This document shows, piece after piece, positions 1 to 8,133 of a DNA stretch of 64,000 nucleotides (its first letter is position 1; each line of letters begins with the position of its first letter). Where the stretch lies: NCBI GenBank assembly GCA_963693035.2, contig CAXMMQ010000007.1, forward strand, positions 434,001 to 498,000. Direction: 5' to 3'. The DNA comes from Lichenicoccus sp963693035 (GTDB lineage Bacteria; Pseudomonadota; Alphaproteobacteria; Acetobacterales; Acetobacteraceae). The translations under genes and the position numbers were made by a program. Under the pieces are notes generated by a model that did not search any database, was not told where the DNA came from, and saw only the letters and a list, made by a program, of their open reading frames with translations.

Positions 1-215
1 ACGGTATTGGCATGCGCAACACCCTTGCCGACGGCGCGCTGCATCTCGGGCTGCGCCGCACGCAGGGCGCTGACCGCCTGCTCCTTGTCGCCGCTCGCAA
101 TCGCCGTCTCGACCTTTTTCACGAAGGTCCGGACGCGCGAGCGACGCGCGACATTGCGCGCCGTGCGGACTGCGGTCTGCCGGATGCGCTTGCGCGCCGA
201 TGCGGTGTTCGCCAT
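1..215 (-). CDS. rpsT: 30S ribosomal protein bS20 (5' part, runs off the window)
   Basis: Primary 16S rRNA-binding protein of the small ribosomal subunit. Reading the minus strand from the ATG at 215 gives MANTASARKRIRQ, followed by a basic helical stretch and then an Ala/Gln-rich stretch ending at the window edge. This is the classic bS20 pattern: a short MANT/S start, Arg/Lys-rich helix 1, then VKKVETAI. About 71 of the usual 85-90 residues are visible, so the C-terminus lies outside. The 130-bp gap to mutM upstream must hold its promoter and leader. The family assignment is secure from the N-terminal sequence; the gene is complete only beyond the left edge. Confidence 0.93.
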   Translation of the reverse strand, partial: MANTASARKRIRQTAVRTARNVARRSRVRTFVKKVETAIASGDKEQAVSALRAAQPEMQRAVGKGVAHANT

Positions 216-345
216 GGATCTGTGTTCAACCAGTGTTTGAAGCTTGCAGAGCAGGCGCCTCCGCTGGACGGCGGTCGACACCCAACAAGGGAGCGGGTTC
301 TAGAGCACCCGCCACACCCCAGTCAAGGTGGAGCATGACCCCGCC

Positions 346-1194
346 TCAGCGCTGGAGGCGCGCGCAGAAGAAGCTGCTGCGGCCGGATTGCACGATCCGG
401 CTGATGCCGGCGCAGCGCGGCGCCCCGGGACACGCCGGGCAGGCCTCGCCCGCCCGGCCATAGACCTTCCATCGGTGCTGGAAATACCCCAGCGCGCCGT
501 CCGGTTGCACATAGTCGCGCAGGCTCGAGCCGCCGGCAGCGATCGCCTCCGTCAGCACCGCCCGGATCGCCTGCACCAGCCTGCGGATCGCCGGCAGCCG
601 CACGCCGCCGCTCTCGCGCTCCGGCGACAGCCGGGCCCGGAACAGCGCCTCGCAGACATAGATGTTGCCGAGCCCGGCGACGACGCCCTGGTCGAGCAGG
701 GCTGCCTTCAGCGTCGTGCGGCGTCCCTGCAGAGCAGCGGCCAGGCTGCCGGCATCGAAGCCCGCCTCAAGCGGTTCCGGCCCGAGATCCGCGAGCAGGC
801 GGTGCGACGCCTCGCCCGCCGTCGGCATCAGGTCGACGAAGCCGAAGCGACGCGGGTCCACCAGGCCGAACCGGCACCCCTGATCGCTCTCGATCACCAG
901 GTGCTCGTGCAGGGTGATCTTCACCGGCACCGACGGGTCGAGCCTGGAGAGGTTCACGCGCCCGGACATGCCCAGGTGCAGCAGCATGGTGACGCCGCCT
1001 CCGAGTCGCATCAGGATGTATTTGCCGCGCCGGGCGAAACCGTCGACGCGCGCGCCGCGCAGACGCTCGGCGAGATCCGGCGGCATCGCCCAGCGCAGGT
1101 CCGCGCGACGCATCTCGGCGCGCACGATCGTATGACCCTCAAGATGCGCGCGCATGCCGCGCATCACGGTCTCGACTTCAGGCAGTTCCGGCAT
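346..1194 (-). CDS. mutM: Formamidopyrimidine-DNA glycosylase (Fpg) with an atypical zinc finger
   Basis: Bifunctional DNA glycosylase/AP lyase that removes 8-oxoguanine and formamidopyrimidines in base-excision repair. The N-terminus MPELPEVE supplies the catalytic Pro2 and Glu3, and RRGKYILM carries the conserved lysine near residue 57. A helix-two-turn-helix segment precedes a C-terminal zinc finger. The length of 282 aa fits the family. The finger is odd: the usual final pair C-x2-C at the extreme C-terminus reads FFCARLQR, so the fourth Cys is Leu. A further Cys sits between the first pair (CPAC) and the GRSSFF motif, so four Cys remain but with different spacing. The gene is divergent from ubiE, whose start is 30 bp away, and transcribed toward rpsT. 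Confidence 0.95.
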   Translation of the reverse strand: MPELPEVETVMRGMRAHLEGHTIVRAEMRRADLRWAMPPDLAERLRGARVDGFARRGKYILMRLGGGVTMLLHLGMSGRVNLSRLDPSVPVKITLHEHLVIESDQGCRFGLVDPRRFGFVDLMPTAGEASHRLLADLGPEPLEAGFDAGSLAAALQGRRTTLKAALLDQGVVAGLGNIYVCEALFRARLSPERESGGVRLPAIRRLVQAIRAVLTEAIAAGGSSLRDYVQPDGALGYFQHRWKVYGRAGEACPACPGAPRCAGISRIVQSGRSSFFCARLQR

Positions 1195-1223
1195 GCAGGG
1201 ACGGCAGGCTATACCTGCGCCCC

Positions 1224-1994
1224 ATGAGCGACAACATCGACGCCGGATCCGCGCACCCTCTCGCCAGCACCGATTTCGGCTACCGAAGCGTCCCGCGCGA
1301 GGCCAAGAAACCGATGGTGCGCGCGGTGTTCGACAGCGTGGCGCCGAAATACGACCTGATGAACGACCTTATGTCGCTCGGCATCCACCGCGCCTGGAAG
1401 CGCATCTTCGTGGCCGCTCTCGGCCCGCGCCCGAACCTCTCCCTGCTTGACCTCGCAGGCGGCACCGGCGACATCAGCTTCGGCTGGCTGCGCGCCGGCG
1501 GCGGCCCCGCGATCCTGTCCGACATCAACGAGAGCATGCTGAGCGTCGGGCGCGAACGCTCACTCTCGGCCGGCCTGGTCGCCGATCTCGGCTTCGTCGT
1601 GGCCGACGCCGAGCGCCTGCCGCTGCCCGACCGCAGCGTCGAGCGGGTCTCGATCGCCTTCGGCTTGCGCAACTGCACCGACAAGGAGGCGGTGCTGGCC
1701 GAGGCGCGACGGGTGCTGCGTCCGGGCGGCCGCTTCCTGTGCCTGGAGTTCTCCCGCGTTCAGGTGGCCGCCCTGATGCCGCTCTACGATGCCTGGTCGT
1801 TCCGGGTGCTGCCGCGGCTCGGCAGCATTATCGCGGGCGACGCGGCCAGCTACCAGTATCTCGCCGAGAGCATACGCACCTTTCCCGACCAGGACCGCCT
1901 CGCCGGCATGCTGCGAAGCGCGGGCTTCGGCCGGGTCGGCGTCCGCAACCTGTCCGGCGGCATCGCCGCGATCCATTCCGGCTGGCGCCTCTGA
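1224..1994 (+). CDS. ubiE: Ubiquinone biosynthesis C-methyltransferase UbiE
   Basis: SAM-dependent C-methyltransferase of ubiquinone (and, where present, menaquinone) biosynthesis. The 256-aa protein has the UbiE signature VFDSVAPKYDLMNDLMS, then the Rossmann motif I LLDLAGGTGDIS and the C-terminal signature IAFGLRNCTDKEAVLAEARRVL-like block with RVLRPGGRF. It starts at ATG 1224, close to the divergent mutM. Its stop is two bases before the coaBC start, so the two are almost certainly co-transcribed. In many alphaproteobacteria ubiB lies between ubiE and coaBC; it is absent here. Confidence 0.95.
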   Translation: MSDNIDAGSAHPLASTDFGYRSVPREAKKPMVRAVFDSVAPKYDLMNDLMSLGIHRAWKRIFVAALGPRPNLSLLDLAGGTGDISFGWLRAGGGPAILSDINESMLSVGRERSLSAGLVADLGFVVADAERLPLPDRSVERVSIAFGLRNCTDKEAVLAEARRVLRPGGRFLCLEFSRVQVAALMPLYDAWSFRVLPRLGSIIAGDAASYQYLAESIRTFPDQDRLAGMLRSAGFGRVGVRNLSGGIAAIHSGWRL

Positions 1995-1996
1995 GC

Positions 1997-3265
1997 ATGA
2001 CTGCCACGGCGCAGGAGGACCTCACCGGTCGGCGCGTGCTGCTGATCGTCAGCGGCGGCATCGCGGCCTACAAGGCGCTTGAGCTGATCCGGCTGCTGAC
2101 GGCGCGCGGCTGCGCCGTCTCCTCAGTGCTGACCGCGGGCGGCGCGCAGTTCGCAACGCCGCTCAGCATCCAGGCGCTGACCGGCGAGGCGGTGCATGCC
2201 GACCTGTTCTCGCTGACCGGGGAGAGCGAGATGGGCCATATCGCGCTGTCCCGCTCGGCCGACCTGATCGTGGTCTGCCCGGCCTCGGCCAACATCCTCG
2301 CGGGCATGGCGGCGGGCCTGTCGCACGACCTCGCCACCACCATCCTGCTCGCCACCGACACGCCGGTGCTGGTGGCGCCGGCGATGAACGTGCGCATGTG
2401 GGACCATGCCGCGACGCGGGGCAACATCGCACTGCTGCGCGCGCGCGGCATCCACATGGTCGGCCCCGAGGAGGGCGTGATGGCCTGCAACGAATACGGC
2501 TATGGCCGTCTCTGCGAACCGCCGGCGATCCTGGAGGCGATCACGCGGCTGCTGGACGCATCCAGCACCGCCCTGCCACTCTCCGGCCGCCATGCGCTGG
2601 TGACCGCGGGTCCGACGCACGAGCCGATCGATCCGGTGCGCTACATCGCCAACCAGTCGAGCGGCAAGCAGGGCTATGCAGTGGCGTCGGCGCTGGCGGC
2701 GCTCGGCGCCCGTGTCACGCTGGTCAGCGGGCCGGTGGCGCTCGCGGCTCCCGGCAGTGCGCACGGCAAGGTGGAGCGCGTCATGGTGACGACCGCCGTC
2801 GAGATGCTGGCCGCCTGCGAGGCCGCCCTGCCCGCCGATGTCGCGGTGCTGGCGGCCGCCGTCGGCGACTGGCGCGTCGAAACCGTCGCGCCGTCTAAGC
2901 TCAAGAAACGCCCCGCCGCCGCGCCGCCGAGCCTCGGCCTGGTTGCCAATCCGGACATCCTGGCCCTGCTGTCGCGTCCCGGCCTGCGCCGGCCGGCCCT
3001 CGTCGTGGGGTTCGCCGCCGAGACCGAGGCGGTGGTGGCCGAGGCGGGCGCCAAGCGGCTGCGCAAGGGCTGCGACTGGATCCTCGCCAACGACGTCTCG
3101 CACGCCTCCGGCATCATGGGCGGCGACGAGAACCAGATCCACCTCGTCACCGAGGGGGCCGTCGAGGACTGGCCGCGCCTGCCGAAGCTCGCAGTGGCGC
3201 AGCGTCTCGCGGACCGCATCGCCGCCGCCCTCTGCCCGCAACCGGACCCGGAGCCTCGTCCATGA
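1997..3265 (+). CDS. coaBC: Bifunctional phosphopantothenoylcysteine decarboxylase / phosphopantothenate-cysteine ligase
   Basis: Catalyses two steps of coenzyme A synthesis: CTP-dependent condensation of 4'-phosphopantothenate with cysteine (CoaB) and FMN-dependent decarboxylation (CoaC). The 422-aa protein begins MTATAQEDLTGRRVLLIVSGG, and the flavoprotein half has SGGIAAYK, the active-site His in GHIALSRSADL and the PAMNVRMW motif. The ligase half starts near residue 195 (HALVTAGPTHEPIDPVRYI) and has the substrate-binding segment PSKLKKR. I chose ATG 1997 because it immediately follows the ubiE stop and gives the standard length. The stop overlaps the dut start (ATGA). Confidence 0.96.
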   Translation: MTATAQEDLTGRRVLLIVSGGIAAYKALELIRLLTARGCAVSSVLTAGGAQFATPLSIQALTGEAVHADLFSLTGESEMGHIALSRSADLIVVCPASANILAGMAAGLSHDLATTILLATDTPVLVAPAMNVRMWDHAATRGNIALLRARGIHMVGPEEGVMACNEYGYGRLCEPPAILEAITRLLDASSTALPLSGRHALVTAGPTHEPIDPVRYIANQSSGKQGYAVASALAALGARVTLVSGPVALAAPGSAHGKVERVMVTTAVEMLAACEAALPADVAVLAAAVGDWRVETVAPSKLKKRPAAAPPSLGLVANPDILALLSRPGLRRPALVVGFAAETEAVVAEAGAKRLRKGCDWILANDVSHASGIMGGDENQIHLVTEGAVEDWPRLPKLAVAQRLADRIAAALCPQPDPEPRP

Positions 3266-3720
3266 CCGCACCGACACGTGACATCCTGGTCCGGCGGCTG
3301 CCGCACGGCGAAGGCCTGGACCTGCCTGCCTATGCGACGTCCGGCGCCGCCGGGATGGACCTGCTCGCCGCCGTCGGGGAGCCGGTCACCCTCGAACCCG
3401 GCGGCCGCGCGCTGATCCCGACCGGGCTCGCGGTGGCGCTGCCGCCCGGCCACGAGCTGCAGATCCGGCCGCGCTCGGGCCTCGCCCTGCGGCACGGCAT
3501 CGTGCTGCCGAACAGCCCCGGCACCATCGACGAGGATTATCGCGGCGAGATCGGCGTGATCGTGCTCAACGCCGGCCACGAGCCGTTCGTCGTCGAGCGC
3601 GGCATGCGGATCGCGCAGGCGGTGCTGTCGCCGGTGCTGCGCGCGGTCTGGCAGGAGACCGATGCGCTGGACGAGACCGCACGCGCCGCTGGCGGTTTCG
3701 GCAGCACCGGGCGCCGTTAA
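3262..3720 (+). CDS. dut: Deoxyuridine 5'-triphosphate nucleotidohydrolase (dUTPase)
   Basis: Hydrolyses dUTP to dUMP and pyrophosphate, keeping uracil out of DNA and feeding thymidylate synthesis. The 152-aa trimeric-type dUTPase shows the five conserved motifs: SGAAGMDL, PRSGLALRHG, NSPGTIDEDYRGEI, RGMRIAQAVL and the C-terminal GGFGSTGR arm. The start overlaps the coaBC stop by 4 bp, a normal alphaproteobacterial coaBC-dut arrangement that suggests translational coupling. It is the last gene of the operon; a hairpin-rich repeat begins about 24 bp after its stop. Confidence 0.97.
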   Translation: MTAPTRDILVRRLPHGEGLDLPAYATSGAAGMDLLAAVGEPVTLEPGGRALIPTGLAVALPPGHELQIRPRSGLALRHGIVLPNSPGTIDEDYRGEIGVIVLNAGHEPFVVERGMRIAQAVLSPVLRAVWQETDALDETARAAGGFGSTGRR

Positions 3721-3743
3721 CAGGTTGCTGACGAAGCCAGGAC

Positions 3744-3868
3744 AAGGGCTCTGCCCTCGACCCGCTGGGGCCTCAGGCCCCAGACCCCAATCTATGAGTT
3801 AATGCAATTTCAAAGGCTTGCCTTTGATGGGATTGAGCTGCGAAGCAGATCGGGGGGCGACGCCCCTC
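3744..3868 (+). repeat. Four-hairpin intergenic repeat, copy A
   Basis: This 125-bp element lies in the 323-bp gap between dut and the ABC permease gene. It contains four short perfect or near-perfect palindromes in series: AAGGGCTCTGCCCT, GGGGCCTCAGGCCCC followed by AGACCCC, CAAAGGCTTGCCTTTG, and GGGGCGACGCCCC. The same four modules in the same order and orientation occur at 40702-40803 after carA. GC-rich palindrome arrays like this recur in Acetobacteraceae intergenic regions, as I recall. It could act as a bidirectional terminator or mRNA 3'-end stabiliser. The remainder of the gap (3869-4043) shows no gene or clear signal. Confidence 0.75.
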
Positions 3869-4043
3869 GCTTGGCTTGGTTCGGCCACGGACGCCGCATC
3901 TTGGAGCATTTCAGCAGCCTGCAAGGCTGGCCGCACCGCAGCCAGTGGGCTAAAGCAGCAGCGCCGCCGGCCCGCTTGCGGAATGTTGCAGATTTGTGAG
4001 TGTTGTCATTACGTTAGCGTAGAGGGTCGAGCGCGATGCAGCC

Positions 4044-5768
4044 ATGCTGAGAGACCGCCTGCCGGTCAACATCGCGACCCGGACGGCGCCCAACCTGTTC
4101 GACATCGCCGCCATCGTGTGCATGCTGGGCGCGGCCATCGCGGTCGGCAGCGTCGCCCGCCACACCTTCGGCCCGCTCACCGCACCCAACGCCGCCGTCA
4201 TCCATCTCGATCCGAGCTGGCTGCCCGGCTACGCCATGCGCACGACGCTGCGCATGTTCGCGGCCCTGATGTTCTCGCTGCTGTTCACCTTCACCTATCC
4301 GGTCTGGGCGGCGAAGTCGCGACGCGCCGGCGCCATCCTGTTGCCGATCCTGGACATCCTGCAGTCGATCCCGATCCTGGGGTTCCTGACCTTCACCGTC
4401 ACCTTCTTCATGAACCTGTTCCCGGGTCGGGTGCTCGGCGCGGAGCTGGCCGCGATCTTCGTGATCTTCACCAGCCAGGCCTGGAACATGGCGTTCAGCA
4501 TGTACCAGTCGCTCAAGACCGTGCCGAGCGACCTCGAGGAAGTCACGCGCTCGTTCGGATTGTCCTCGTGGCAGAAATTCTGGCGCCTCGAGGTGCCGTT
4601 CGCCATGCCCGGCCTGGTCTGGAACACCATGATGTCGATGTCGGGCGGCTGGTTCATGGTGGTGGCGTCCGAGACGGTCTCGGTCGGCAACACCAACGTC
4701 GTGCTGCCAGGCATCGGCTCCTATGTCGGCGTCGCGGTCGCGCACCGCGACATCCTGGCGGTGGGCTACGCCATCGTCACCATGCTGGTGGTGATCCTGC
4801 TGTACGACCAGTTGCTGTTCCGCCCGCTCGTGGCGTGGTCGGCGCGGTTCCGCAACGAGACCACGGTGGGTGCGGTGGCCGAGGATCCCTGGATGCTGGC
4901 GGTGCTGCGCCGCACCCGCGTGCTCAACCAGACCAGCCGGACCTTCGGCGACTTCCTGACGCGCATCGGCGGCCTGCAGATCGGGCGCCGGCCGGATGCG
5001 CCGCGGCAGCCGGTGATCCCGCCGCGTGTCATGGACGGGCTCTGGATCGCGATCCTGGTCGCCGTCGTCGGCGTGGCGCTGTGGCAGGTCGTGGTCTATG
5101 CGGCCGCCAGCCTCTCCCTGCGCGAGGTCGCGCACGTGGCGCTGCTGGGCTGCTACACCATGATACGCGTCGTGGTGATGATCACGCTGGCCTCGATGGT
5201 CTGGGTCCCGGTGGGCGTCTGGCTCGGGCTGCGTCCGGCCTGGGCCCGCCGGGCGCAGCCGGTGGCGCAGTTCCTCGCGGCCTTCCCGGCGAATTTGTTC
5301 TTCCCGATCTTCGTCGTCGTGATCGTGCACTACTCGCTGAACGTGGATGTCTGGCTGACGCCGCTGATGGTCCTCGGCACCCAGTGGTACATCCTGTTCA
5401 ACGTGATCGCCGGCGCCGCAGCGTTTCCCGCCGACCTGCTGGAGGTGGCCGACAATTTCCGCCTCGGTGGCTGGCGCTGGTGGGTGCGGGTGATCCTGCC
5501 GGGCATCTTCCCATACTACGTGACCGGCGGCCTGACCGCCTCGGGGGGCGCCTGGAACGCCTCGATCCTGTCAGAGGTGGCGTCGTGGGGCAGCACCACC
5601 CTGACCGCGCAGGGCCTGGGCAGCTACATCGCGCAGGCCACCGCGGCGGGCGCCACCGCGCAGGTGGCGCTCGGGATCGCGATGATGGCGGCCTTCGTGA
5701 TCGCCTTCAACCGCATCCTGTGGCGGCCCTTATACTCCTTTGCCCAGCGGCGCCTGACCTTCGCCTGA
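4044..5768 (+). CDS. ABC transporter permease, NitT/TauT type, two fused permease domains
   Basis: Inner-membrane permease of a nitrate/sulfonate/taurine-type ABC importer. The 574-aa protein carries two copies of the binding-protein-dependent permease fold, one around residues 60-270 and one around residues 330-570, each with several hydrophobic helices and an EAA-like cytoplasmic loop (EVTRSFGLSSWQKFWRLEVPF; EVADNFRLGGWRWWVRVILPG). The two halves fused in one chain can form the whole transmembrane pore. The partner ATPase begins 51 bp downstream. No substrate-binding protein gene is nearby, so the substrate cannot be named. The family is clear; the specificity is unknown. Confidence 0.88.
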   Translation: MLRDRLPVNIATRTAPNLFDIAAIVCMLGAAIAVGSVARHTFGPLTAPNAAVIHLDPSWLPGYAMRTTLRMFAALMFSLLFTFTYPVWAAKSRRAGAILLPILDILQSIPILGFLTFTVTFFMNLFPGRVLGAELAAIFVIFTSQAWNMAFSMYQSLKTVPSDLEEVTRSFGLSSWQKFWRLEVPFAMPGLVWNTMMSMSGGWFMVVASETVSVGNTNVVLPGIGSYVGVAVAHRDILAVGYAIVTMLVVILLYDQLLFRPLVAWSARFRNETTVGAVAEDPWMLAVLRRTRVLNQTSRTFGDFLTRIGGLQIGRRPDAPRQPVIPPRVMDGLWIAILVAVVGVALWQVVVYAAASLSLREVAHVALLGCYTMIRVVVMITLASMVWVPVGVWLGLRPAWARRAQPVAQFLAAFPANLFFPIFVVVIVHYSLNVDVWLTPLMVLGTQWYILFNVIAGAAAFPADLLEVADNFRLGGWRWWVRVILPGIFPYYVTGGLTASGGAWNASILSEVASWGSTTLTAQGLGSYIAQATAAGATAQVALGIAMMAAFVIAFNRILWRPLYSFAQRRLTFA

Positions 5769-5819
5769 CCCCAACCGCTTCCGTCATCATCCAGCCAGCC
5801 CTCGCCGAAGGATCGCCGC

Positions 5820-7181
5820 ATGGACAACCTGCAGGACGCCCAGGCCCGCGCGGTGGGCAGCGGCCCGGAAGAGCTGGTGCGGATCCGCAACTGCCGGCAG
5901 GCCTATCACAAGGACAGCAACGCCGACCTCGTGGTGCTGGATGGGGTCGAGCTCACCTTGCACTCCGGCGAGATCGTCGGCCTGCTCGGCCGTTCGGGCT
6001 CCGGCAAGTCGACGCTGCTGCGCATCGTCTCAGGCCTGCTCAAGCCGACGGCGGGCGAGGTGCACTGGCGCGGCAAGCCGCTGCGCGGGCCGGCGCCGGG
6101 TGTCGCCATGGTGTTCCAGTCCTTTGCGCTGTTCCCGTGGCTGACCGTGCAGGCGAACGTCGAGCTGGGCCTGGAGGCCAAGGGTGTCGGCCGCGCCGAG
6201 CGCGAAACCCTTGCGGAGGAGGCGATCGACCTGATCGGCCTCGGCGGCTACGAGAACGCCTATCCCAAGGAGCTCTCGGGCGGCATGCGCCAGCGCGTCG
6301 GGCTGGCACGCGGCCTGGTGGTGCATCCCGACCTGCTGCTGATGGACGAGCCGTTCTCGGCACTCGACGTGCTCACGGCCGAGAACCTGCGCACCGACCT
6401 GATCGAGCTCTGGGCCGAACGCCGGCTGCCGGTGAAGTCGCTGCTGATCGTGACCCACAACATCGAGGAGGCGGTGCTGATGTGCGACCGCATCCTGGTG
6501 TTCTCCTCCAATCCGGGCCGGGTGCAGCACGAGCTGAAGGTGCCGTTCGCGCATCCGCGCAACCGCCACGACTTCGCCTTCCGGCAGTTCGTCGACCGCA
6601 TCTACGGGCTGATGACCAAGCGGGCCGCGGCGCCGACCACGCCGGATCTCGCGCCGGACAGTGCCGCTGCCCAGATCGCCAAGAAGTTCCAGGCGCTGCC
6701 GATGCTGCCGACCAACCTGATGGCCGGCCTGATGGAGACGGTGCTCGCCGAGCCCTATCGCGGCCGCGCCGACCTGCCGCTGCTGGCGACCTCGCTGCAG
6801 CTCGAACTCGACGAGCTGCTGCCGCTGGGCGAGACCATGCAGTTGCTGCGCTTCGCCGAGCTGGAGGAAGGCGACATTCGCCTCACCGAGGCCGGCACCG
6901 CCTTCGTGCAGGCCGACCTCGACGAACGCAAGCTGATCCTGCGCGACACGCTGCGGGTCAACATCCCGTTGGTGGCCGACATACGCGCCGTGCTGGACGA
7001 TCGCTGGAACCATCGTGCCCGCGCCGAGCGCTTCCGCGACGAGCTCGAGGACCACATGTCGCCGGACTATGCCCGCGAGACTCTGCAGACGATCATCGGC
7101 TGGGGCCGCTATGCCGAGTTGTTCGACTATGACGAGGAGGCCGACCAGTTCTTCCTCGACGAGGACGATACGCCGGCCTGA
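5820..7181 (+). CDS. ABC transporter ATP-binding protein with C-terminal AAA-associated domain
   Basis: Energises the adjacent two-domain permease. Residues about 20-275 form a NitT/TauT-type ATPase: Walker A GRSGSGKST, Q-loop VFQSFALFPW, signature LSGGMRQRVG, Walker B LLLMDEPFSALD and the switch His in VTHNIEEA. The remaining ~150 residues (from about 290) are an extra domain rich in acidic residues, ending in DEEADQFFLDEDD; it matches the AAA-associated C-terminal domain attached to some nitrate/taurine-type ATPases. The role of the extension is unknown and it may sense a ligand or partner. The gene is probably co-transcribed with the permease. Confidence 0.9.
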   Translation: MDNLQDAQARAVGSGPEELVRIRNCRQAYHKDSNADLVVLDGVELTLHSGEIVGLLGRSGSGKSTLLRIVSGLLKPTAGEVHWRGKPLRGPAPGVAMVFQSFALFPWLTVQANVELGLEAKGVGRAERETLAEEAIDLIGLGGYENAYPKELSGGMRQRVGLARGLVVHPDLLLMDEPFSALDVLTAENLRTDLIELWAERRLPVKSLLIVTHNIEEAVLMCDRILVFSSNPGRVQHELKVPFAHPRNRHDFAFRQFVDRIYGLMTKRAAAPTTPDLAPDSAAAQIAKKFQALPMLPTNLMAGLMETVLAEPYRGRADLPLLATSLQLELDELLPLGETMQLLRFAELEEGDIRLTEAGTAFVQADLDERKLILRDTLRVNIPLVADIRAVLDDRWNHRARAERFRDELEDHMSPDYARETLQTIIGWGRYAELFDYDEEADQFFLDEDDTPA

Positions 7182-7206
7182 TCAACCGCCCTGGGGAAGC
7201 CGAACC

Positions 7207-8118
7207 ATGCGCCTGGACGACGAACGCGAGAGCGGCAACATCAGCGACCAGCGCGGGGCGGGAGGCGGCTCCGGCGGCGGCGGCCTCGGGGGCGGAGGCG
7301 GCCCCGGCTTCAAGGTCGGCGGCATCGGCGCGGTGGTGCTGGTGCTGGGCGCGCTGTATTTCGGCGTGGATCCGCGCCTGGTGTTCAACCTGCTCGAAGG
7401 CGGCAGCCCACCGGCACCGACGCAGCAGGCACAATCTCCCTCCGGGCCGCCCGCCCCGGGGCAGCAAGCCGGCGCAGAGGACCCGCAGCGCCGCTTCGTG
7501 GCCCGGGTGTTGGCCTCCACCGAGGATGTCTGGACCGACCAGTTCCGCCAGATGGGCAAGAGCTATCGCACGCCTACCCTGGTGCTGTTCAGCGGCGGCA
7601 CCCGCTCCGGCTGCGGCTTTGCTCAGACCGCCACCGGGCCGTTCTACTGTCCTGCCGACCAGCGCGTGTATCTCGACCTCGAGTTCTTCCGCGAGCTCGC
7701 CGGCATGGGCGCCCGCGGCGACTTCGCCCGCGCCTACGTGATCGCGCACGAGGTCGGCCACCACGTGCAGAACCAGATCGGCCTGATGGCCAAGGTCGCC
7801 GACCTGCGCACGCGTCTGGATGATCGCGGCCGCGATGCGCTGTCGGTCAAGGTCGAGCTGCAGGCCGACTGCTTCGCCGGCGTCTGGGCCAACCAGGCCA
7901 ACCGCACGCGCCACATCCTGGAGACCGGCGATGTCGAGAGCGGCCTCGCCGCGGCCACCGCCGTTGGCGACGATACCCTGCAGCGACGCGCCAGCGGGAC
8001 GGTGACGCCAGACAGCTTCACCCATGGCAGCGCGCTGCAACGCACGACCTGGTTCAGGCGCGGCCTGGACAGCGGCAGCATAGCGCAGTGCGACACCTTT
8101 GCCAGCAACGCGCCCTGA
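7207..8118 (+). CDS. ypfJ: YpfJ-type neutral zinc metallopeptidase, membrane anchored
   Basis: The 303-aa protein belongs to the YpfJ/KPN_02809 putative zinc metallopeptidase family. The start at ATG 7207 gives MRLDDERESGNISDQRG, the usual N-terminus of this family, followed by a Gly-rich linker (residues ~18-35), one transmembrane helix (about 37-55) and a proline-rich spacer. The catalytic domain has AHEVGHHVQNQIG with the HExxH zinc motif starting near residue 181, and the downstream ELQADCFAGVW segment that supplies the third ligand. The C-terminal PDSFTHGSALQRTTWF block is family-typical. Its physiological substrate is not known. It begins 25 bp after the ABC ATPase. Confidence 0.92.
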   Translation: MRLDDERESGNISDQRGAGGGSGGGGLGGGGGPGFKVGGIGAVVLVLGALYFGVDPRLVFNLLEGGSPPAPTQQAQSPSGPPAPGQQAGAEDPQRRFVARVLASTEDVWTDQFRQMGKSYRTPTLVLFSGGTRSGCGFAQTATGPFYCPADQRVYLDLEFFRELAGMGARGDFARAYVIAHEVGHHVQNQIGLMAKVADLRTRLDDRGRDALSVKVELQADCFAGVWANQANRTRHILETGDVESGLAAATAVGDDTLQRRASGTVTPDSFTHGSALQRTTWFRRGLDSGSIAQCDTFASNAP

Positions 8119-8133
8119 CACCCGCCACCGGCT

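Noticed and set aside
3818..7132. A 1104-codon open plus-strand frame across the ABC transporter region
   Set aside because: It is an out-of-frame shadow of the permease and ATPase genes; its translation is Arg/His/Pro-rich without motifs, a usual by-product of high GC.
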